Assembly (NCBI GenBank): GCA_016617855.1
Contig: JAECUM010004302.1
Coordinates: forward strand, 43,210 to 107,209
Reading direction: 5' to 3'
DNA from: Megalonaias nervosa
Taxonomy: Eukaryota; Mollusca; Bivalvia; Unionida; Unionidae
Length of the DNA stretch: 64,000 bases
In this document: piece by piece, positions 49,701 to 58,700 of the stretch
How positions within the stretch are numbered: the stretch's first letter is position 1
How the letters are laid out: the number at the start of each line of letters is the position of its first letter
The notes under the pieces: model-generated
What the model saw: only the letters and a program-made list of their open reading frames with translations
The model's database searches: none
What the model was told of the DNA's origin: nothing
Translations under genes and position numbers: made by a program

Positions 49701-52700
49701 ATCTAAGATGTGTTCAATACATACATTTATGAGGTGATGTTGCAGGTGTTTGGCTAAGTTTGGTTCCACTCTGGAAGCCATATTTATGATCCAATTTTTC
49801 TGTTGGACTTAAAATATTGGCTTATACCACGAAGATCTTCAATGAGTTTGAGTTTGATAATAAACATGATCCATGCATATTAATGAGGTAACCTGACATC
49901 TGATTTGGTGACCATGTTTCTGGTCCAATTCTGATTAAATTTGGAATTATATGCTTATATCAGTGTTGTCCAACATCTTCAAGAAGATGGGCCATATGGA
50001 CCAAAAATGTATAGTTTGCGGGCAGTACATAATTATAGAGCTGACTTTTTATATGTGCACAGGCCACACCAAGAAAAATGTTTGACCTCTCTGGCTTATA
50101 TCATTGAAACCTTGGACAGTTTAGATAATAGGCAAGATCCATGCATACTAATGAGGTAATCTTGCATCTGTCTGATTGGCTGGATTTGTAACTACTCTGG
50201 GAAGTCATATTTGTAATAAGATTTTCAGGAAGCCATACTATTGATTTGATTTTAATCGAATTTGAAGTATAGAATTAGATCTTAAGAATCTTGAATTGAG
50301 ATCCATGCATATTAATGAGGTGTTCTGGCATATGATTGGTTGAGTTTGTTTCTGCTCTGCCATAATTCTGATTAGATTTTGAAGAGACTTGGAATTTAGA
50401 TTTATATCATCAAGACGTATGACGTGTTTATTGTGGGCATGATTTATGGAGATCAGACTTTCAATATTTGTGCATATGGTCAAGATCTCACATGAGTTTT
50501 CTAAGCACTAGATCCACACATAATAATGAGTGGAGTTGGTACCATGAAAACTTTCATATATACTATTGTATTTCATAACATACTGTTATACATACCATGG
50601 TATATTGTAGTTATAATAGGGGCTAACAGTTTAATGTTCTGGGGCAGGGGCATGACACTTTTGTTTTAGATTTAAATTTCTGTCTGTCAATACCTGGAAA
50701 AAATATCTTGCTCTGATTTATAGCAAATTAACATCAATTATATTTACAGTCCTACCCACTTACATCGACATTACTTGTATCAACAAGCTGCCTATGTCAA
50801 TGACAGTGCAAAGTCTCAGGCCCATGGCCTGTTGTTACTTACAAATTTGTCATGCAGTATGTTCTTTAAGAATGGGGTAATGAACTTTTTCTAAGTTATA
50901 AAATGGCCTAGTCCACAATGGTTGGGAGAGATGCAGGGGAGAATACTGGTTGCATAAATGACTTGTCCTTTTTGTGGCCAAAAATTGTCCAATAGCTGTC
51001 ATCAAGAAAAGAAGATAAATGACACCAACATGGGTAGACAGTGTTGCAATTATATTCTCCTAGCTTTCCATTCCCACTACAGTACTGTTTCAATACATGT
51101 TGCATTCACAAGCTGAGATAAGTCAACAAACCAGTTGAGTGATATCAGGCCCACTATGGCCGCTTGTTTACATTCATTACTTTTTTGCAGATTATGATGC
51201 TATTGATGGGGTAGAGGAAGATGAGGAAGACGAGGAGGAACTGTATGATGATCTGTTTTGTGTTGCTTGTAATAAGGCATTTAAAAGTGACAAAGCGTAA
51301 GTTTTGTGTCTGCAAGGCAATAAGATGTTTTAATGAACATGTAAATAATTTTTCCCAAAGATTCTGTTACATTGTTATTAATGGTAATAAGAGGGCAGAC
51401 AAAGTAGCTAAGGCTGCCCTGCAGTCACCCATTTCTGAATGGAAGTTTCCACATACTGTAATGATTTAAGATGTTATATAAATCTACGTATGTTTTACAA
51501 GTGACATTTGATTTATGCCAATTTGATTTACTGGCTTTAATTTTAACACCATTTATATTGAAGAAATAACATTAAATTTGTGCCACTGTGCTCATTTTTA
51601 CACCATCACTGGTGCCATGTGACTTGCATGCATCTCATGTACATGAATTTACAATATTTTCAAGTTATGCCAATTTCAATTTACTCCATAATCTCAGGAA
51701 TGCATATTTGGTGTAAATTGAGCATCACTTGTATATACTCAGCAAAATATGTAACATGAAAATTTGGCAAAAAGCTTCAGAAAATCTATTTATTGGAGAG
51801 TGGCATCCCTCATATAGAACAAATTGCAGGGATGAGGTGGTATTATGGCTATGACATATTAGACACACATACCTGACTAGTGCATACTATTGAAGGATGA
51901 ACTGTCAACTTCCATTGTGTGAGACAGAAGATTTTTAAAACTTTATGATGATGTTCATTAGTTTTCTGCAATACTGCATGATTGAGGCATCCATCTTTTC
52001 CATTCTTCTCTTGACATTGCTTTATGCTTCATCACTTCATATGACTATCCATCTTTGAGGTCATCCAGATGCACAATTCTTAGGATCCCTCTTGGTCACT
52101 TTCCATCCATTCTCTCTTCTACTACTTCTCTTAATAGGTTTTCACCTCTCAAGATATGTCCTGTCCATATTTTCTTCCTCTCCAGAATTACTGGCAACAA
52201 TCTTCTTTTTTCACCTACTTTACATAGTCCCTCTTTATTTGTTTTCCATCATTCCAGCTGACTTTCTTCATGCATCTCCAAAACTACATCTTTAAAGCTT
52301 CTAACCTTCCTCTGTTTTCCTTCCAAAGAGACCAAGTTTTTGATCCATATAATGCTAAACTCAATACCGAGGTTTTGACAATCTTCTTTTTCAAATCTTT
52401 GTTAATTTTCTGTGTCAATAATTCTTTCTTATAGCTAAATACATACTTTGCCATTCCAGTTCCTGTTTTCACCATTTCTTCATACTTTCCATCTTATAAG
52501 AGATCCCAGATATCTGAACTTTCTTACTGGATAAAATCTTGAATCTTGTCTATATAACAATTTTGACACAGTATTTTATGGATTTTATTAATTTTTTCTT
52601 TTTTTTTGTTATTTTATATACCTTTTTCATTGTTTTAATATCTTTACCCTTTACCTTGTTGCACTGCATGTTTACATTTATTTGGGTTTTGTTTTCTTCA

Positions 52701-55700
52701 GTTCCATTTTTTTAATACATTTTTAGAGCTGCCATTTTAATTATTGTCATAGTCAGTATTGTGCAGATGTGTTGTTAAACTCGAATAAATACATAGATGC
52801 ATAACAACAGATTTCTCATGGCAATAATTTACTTTCAGCATCCAGAGTAATTGAAGCACTTGATCCTTGTTTTGCTGCACTCCAGATTGATGCAAGGGTT
52901 CTCTGGGACAATTGACCTTGACTTCAAATAGCATAAGGGCTGTTCCATTAAAACATACATGGGACCCAGGGAAGGCACTTTTAAATTGATGTACCCACCC
53001 ATAGATGCAATTTAGAATTTTCTTATCATTTTAATATGAATTCTGTGAAATCAAAGTACCCTGGCATATATTTTAAAAAAACTGCCTTCCCTGGGTACCA
53101 TGTATGTTTAAATGGAACAACCCTAATGATGTTTATATTAAAACATTTAAAAACTTGATGCATAATCTATGTTTTTAATAACACCATCACCACTAGGAAA
53201 GCGGTAAATGTTTCTTGCTGTCTGTTAGCCCATGGAAGATATTGTACAACTAGTTATACCATTATTTAATGCTTTCTATATTTCTATATATATTGAAGTG
53301 AGGGACACAACATTAAATTTGTATAATTCAGTGAATTCCTCATTCCTGTTTGCTTCAGATTTTTTAATCATGAGAATTCTCGTAAACACAAGGAGATGGT
53401 GGCACTTGTCAGGGAACACATGAAGGAAGAAGATGAGGAGCTTGGATTGGGGTCAGAGGATGCTGGTGAGGGAACCAAAGAGGAAAGAGGGGAGGATAAT
53501 CTCATTGAAGAAGAGGATGAATGTGGGTCAGCACAGTCAGATGTTCCTCAGAGGTAATTTTGATTTGAGTCATTGCCCTTGTTACCTAAATACTTTACCA
53601 TCTAGATTACAATATTCCTTAGCAAAAAGAGGTAATTTTGATTAGAGTCATTGCCATTGTTATCTAAATACTTTACCATCTGGATTAAAATATTCCTTAG
53701 CAACATAAAATTAAAGTTCATAGCATTTATATAATCTGATTTAGCCTTTAATTCATTTAATTTGTTCCGAGTCAGAGACTTTGAACCTAAATATCTTAAA
53801 CAGCTAATTAAAGTTTAGTTTGGTTTTGTGAGGTTTAGTACCATTTTTCATCACATGATAGGCTATGCATGGTGGCCAGCATATTTGGTGGAGAAGAGCC
53901 TGGGAAGAACCACTGAGCCAAAGGAAGCTACTGGCAAGCTTCTCACATGCCCACATTGGTTGAGCCATGTCTCTAACCCACGCAGATATAGGTGAGATGT
54001 CAGTGATATATAAAGTTGAGCGCCTTAGACCACTTGGCCATCCTGGGCCCCACTAATTAAAGTGAATCTTACTGCAAGAAAGAGATATTACTGTACTGGT
54101 TTCTGACTATATTGCTTTTTAATGGAGCAGTAAAAGTACACCATGTTAAAGTTGATGTTACTTTATAATAAGATATATTATACATGGTACATGCATAATT
54201 ATTACATTATGTAATAGAATCCTTGACCCAGCCTGTCTTATAAAAGGGATTGTGTTATACTGGGAGACCTTCTTGTGAGGGAACACAGATCTAACAGTAC
54301 TGTTGTGTGTTGTTAAAAAAAGGCATAAACTTGAAAGTCAGAAAACTGACTGACCACACAAACTCATGCTTAGATTGTAAAAATTTGATCACCTAAAACT
54401 TCACTAAAAGCAAGAGCATAATTTGCGAAAAAAGATTATTTTGAAATTTTTATCTCAATATTTTATGTCAAATTTCAATGAAGTTCAGTAACTCTAAATA
54501 TTATTTTTCATTCTGGTTTCAGCTTTTGTGCTTGGTTTGTTGACAGATAGGTCTGGCCTTGTATTCTTGACATTTTTATATCATGACCAGTCAAGCACTA
54601 ACTATGAAAATTTTGACAGCTTAAAGTTTCAAACCTGTATATAATTAAAATAAATTTATAAAATTTTCATGATTGTCTTGAGCCCTTCTCCTTGACTACA
54701 AAATTTAATCACTGTCCTAATGGTGTCAGAATATCATATCTGAGGCTTGTACTGCAAAAGGTTTGGGAACATGGATCCTGATTTGGGATTTTTCACTTAT
54801 GCTGCCAGATGATTCTTAAGGTTTAGTTTGAGCTTCAGATTTTGTATCAACCACATATCATGTTGATTTGAGTATTGATTATGGGGGCAAGTGATGGGGG
54901 GAATGTCACCACCACTCAAAATTAGAAAATAACAGCAAAGACTACATCAGGTTTAGAGATTTAGCAAGGAGTCATTGACTTCCAATGGGTTGGTAACTAC
55001 AGTTTCTGAAACTGAATGGGAGTTCATTATTGTCTAAGTGTATTTTATGAACTATTTAGTTGAACATAATGTTGTCATCATGCATCAGATCACACTTCTC
55101 TTCATTTCAAATGCTTGTTTTCCAAGTTGACAATAGAAGTACATGACATTTTGTTACTTTTTATGGAAAATTGGTGTAACATATAGGCAGTTTTAACTGC
55201 CTAAGACAGTTTTGTTAGGGTTGGCAGGTGTAGCTTTTATCACTCAAGCTCAAAACCCAAAATTTAGATGCTGTACTTAAAGCAAATTTGATTATTAAAA
55301 TTTTGCATGCAAGTTGAGGAAGTTAAAAAAAAATTGTAAAAGTTCACAGAGTCTGACTTTTCTTTAAGTTAATGGTGGATGAACCATGAACTTGAACTTG
55401 AGTTCTTGTTCAGGTATGTTTTGAGAATACAGGACATGGCCTGATGTATTTATGACATGATTACGTAGGATTTAAACATTGAGCATCCTACGATATCATG
55501 TTTTCGTTATACTTCAAATAAACTTAATTCCCAAGCTACAAATTGATGGACTGCAATTTTACATTAGCTCACGAATTCAGCCAACAAACCTAGTTTTTCC
55601 TATGGGCTATTTAAACCAGGTTGTCTCAAGCAGGTCAAAATGTAATGTGGTATGTATGGAGAGACATATAATGTTACCCATCCATCCAAGTTATGTTCCA

Positions 55701-58700
55701 TCCAGAGGGGGCATATTGTGTAACACATGTCCATCCATCCCATCACATCAAGTTATGCTCCATCCAATAACAATTTCATTTTACCCAGTAATTTTTGAAG
55801 GCTTCATGGGTTGAAACTAAAGGATGATGTTGGGTAAGGACTGACTTTGGCCCCCATATTAGCAATAAAGTGTTTGTGAAAGTGATTATGGTTAATACCA
55901 TAATCATTATATATCCATTGCATATATATGAATAGTTTATTTTGTTCCATAATAAGTATGTATTCACACCAAAGCCCAAAATTTGCCTGATGTCCACATC
56001 TTTCAAGTCCTCAAAAACTATCAGTGCAATCAAGAAAATGTTTGACATGAGAAACTTTTTGTAACCAACTAACCAGGAAAGAAAAATGGTTTCTCTACAA
56101 TAACTCTCTAAGTTCTCCACAATCTAGTTACCAAACTTTGTGGATGGCTTACACTTGCAATAGGGAAGAATTTTGTCATTGTTATGGTCCAAAAGATCAT
56201 GGTCACTTGAGGTAAGGAAGAGCCTGTTTATTTTGGGGTCAAAAGTTTTCAATGTCAAGGTCACTATGACTGAAAGAAGAAAAGTTGTTTCTGCACAAAA
56301 TTGCAGTTATCCTCATAGGGGATTATCACACACAGGGCAAGCATATAATTTGCCATTCATGATACATTTGCAATAGGATATGACAGAGAGAGAGAGATCC
56401 CTTATTGAACATATCCTTAGCATCTTTGCCAGTGTTTAGTTGCAGGATTTGTAATGTCACATACATATTTCTTTTCATTTTTAAACTTAAAATGTCCTGT
56501 GTATTTCGTATGTGCGCCGATTGAAAGATCTTCAGAACTGGGCTACATGGTCAGCCAAACATGTAACTGCATCATTTTTTAAAAGCAAATTATACAGGAA
56601 TTGACGGATTGCCAGTCTGAACTTTGTTTTTTTTTTAAGTAACATTATCTCTGATTAAACAACCACTTAAAGTCTTTTTGTCCCTTGACATTGGGAGGTG
56701 TCTGTAAGTGTGCACCATTTCAAGATCATGTTGACTGGTGAATATATGGGAGCCTAATCGATTAATACACTATATATTGTTTAATGAGATATTGTTGACT
56801 TCTGATGGGTTATGTCACAATGAACTTATTGATAATAAAATCATGGAGGTGGTAGGGGTCAGTCATCAGTATAGAAATATTTCTTCGAATTGTAAGTTAA
56901 AAACAGTAAGTCTTTCCCCCATCCAATAAATGTACAAAACAGCTTTAATCGCTGATGTTCTGGAGATTTTTAATTTTTTCAGTCGACACTGTAGCAACTT
57001 CAGGCTGTTACTAATGTGGTGAAAATGATAAAGAAAAAACACAGATTGTCATTTTGGGGCAGATTCTGTCAAGATCTTGACTGCAAGTCAGTTCTAACAA
57101 GCAAAATATTTTAATGGAAAAAGAAAATGGGTGTCAGAGGTAATGAACCATACTTAATAGAAATGTGCACATCATTTAAACAATGTTGCTAAACAAAAAT
57201 TGAGTTTTATAAATAATGCATGAACAATTATACATATTGTGTGCAAATGCATAATTAAAGCTGCATCTTTTCAGTAATATTCTTGAATTTGTTAACCATC
57301 TTGTCTGTAATCCATCAAAAGATAAGTGCCACAATAGAGGAGAAATCCATTGGCTTTTAATGGTTGCTTTCTTTTATTAAAAGCAGTGCTGGATAAAAGT
57401 AAATACATTTATCATATTCTAAATACATTTTTTTATATACTTAAGTGTGAAATATAGAAATTCATTTGCAAAATAATTTTCATATTTTTTTCATTCCTAT
57501 AATTTCACATGAAAATAAAATATCCTTATATTTCGAGTGAAAATATAAGATTTCTCATAATACCATGTGACGTTTGATTTTGTGTATCAACATAAATTAT
57601 ACTTTCAGCAACAAAAATCAGCACTTAGTGAGCTTGAACAAATCTATGAAAAGTGTACTACATTTCAGATATGGAAATTACTTATGCTGAAGAAATCTGA
57701 CTTGATGCCATTCATGTCTCATGTATCCTTGACAACCTGCTGTGATGCATTGGACATTCTTTGTGTTTAGATATAGTAAAATAATGTATAAAATGGCAAA
57801 AATGTAATTTACTGTGACACCATTAGGTCAACCCAATCCTACCACTCTTTTCAGTCACTGACATTTATATGCTCAGTTTATGAAAGTAATATGAATTTAC
57901 GATGGGCGGGGGATGGGGTGTTGTGCTAAAGAGTGAGTTTAATCTAAGCTTCAGTTCTGGAGCAAGTTTGGTATATAATAAAAAGAAAATTTTCTTTTCT
58001 TGCTTAAATACTGATATATTTCATCTTGTGGTGTACCAATAAATGATATATTTCATCTTGTGGTACCAATAAATGATATATTTCATCTTGTGGTACCAAT
58101 AAATGATATATTTCATCTTGTGGTACCAATAAATGATATATTTTAACTTGTGGCTTTGAGACTGCTTAAAATATATTTTTGTAACACAAGATGACAAAGA
58201 TCTGGTATTAATACTGGGTAAGAAAATGTCCTCCATTTATAGAAGAGAGAGGACCTTTTTATCTGTATGAGTTTCATCTAGATGTAATTATGGACAACAG
58301 TTGACCCTTGTCATAAGTTGTCATTCTGTACAAGACCTAACATTAAATAAGATCTAAGTAATGCTTCATTTTCCAACAAAATTTAACAAAATTTTGTCCC
58401 TGTTTTACTCAGCACTTTGCCCATATTTATGGAGGCAGACATGTCATATGAACAGATTTCTGGTTTTGTCTGTCCTTTTTCCGCAGGAATATGGCAGTGA
58501 AAAATATGAAGATTTTTTTTCTCCAAGCTTTAAAATATATTTATAATTTTCAGGTGATAGGCATATAATTTCTTTACAGTAACATTTGTTTACCATTAGC
58601 AAGTTATAAATGTCCAATACATATAAATGATTTGTGTCTATTGACTTTTACTAGATTGTCAAAGAAACAGAAGAAAAAAAGAAGACAACAGAAAAATCTT

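Larger units (their letters stand above)
51297..53358 (+). other. DNAJC21 intron 9 (2.1 kb)
   Basis: GTAAGT...CTTCAG. 51300-51980 nothing recognised; then a LINE fragment, an unassigned T-rich stretch, and a MITE before exon 10. Confidence 0.85.
53554..58654 (+). other. DNAJC21 intron 10 (5.1 kb)
   Basis: GTAATT...ACTAG. Contains a SINE, a 30-bp minisatellite and a dispersed repeat at 57095-57260 (match to 355-520). 55630-55770 has two CCATCCATCC..AAGTTATG(T/C)TCCATCC blocks. 56190-56290 has GGTCACTTGAGG / AAGGTCACTATGACTG phrases common in mollusc repeats. 54060-55600 and 57260-58000 nothing recognised. Confidence 0.8.

Noticed and set aside
53990..54052. Leu/Ser tRNA-like sequence on the minus strand
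   Set aside because: Part of a SINE body shared with 47505-47762; the acceptor stem is not intact.
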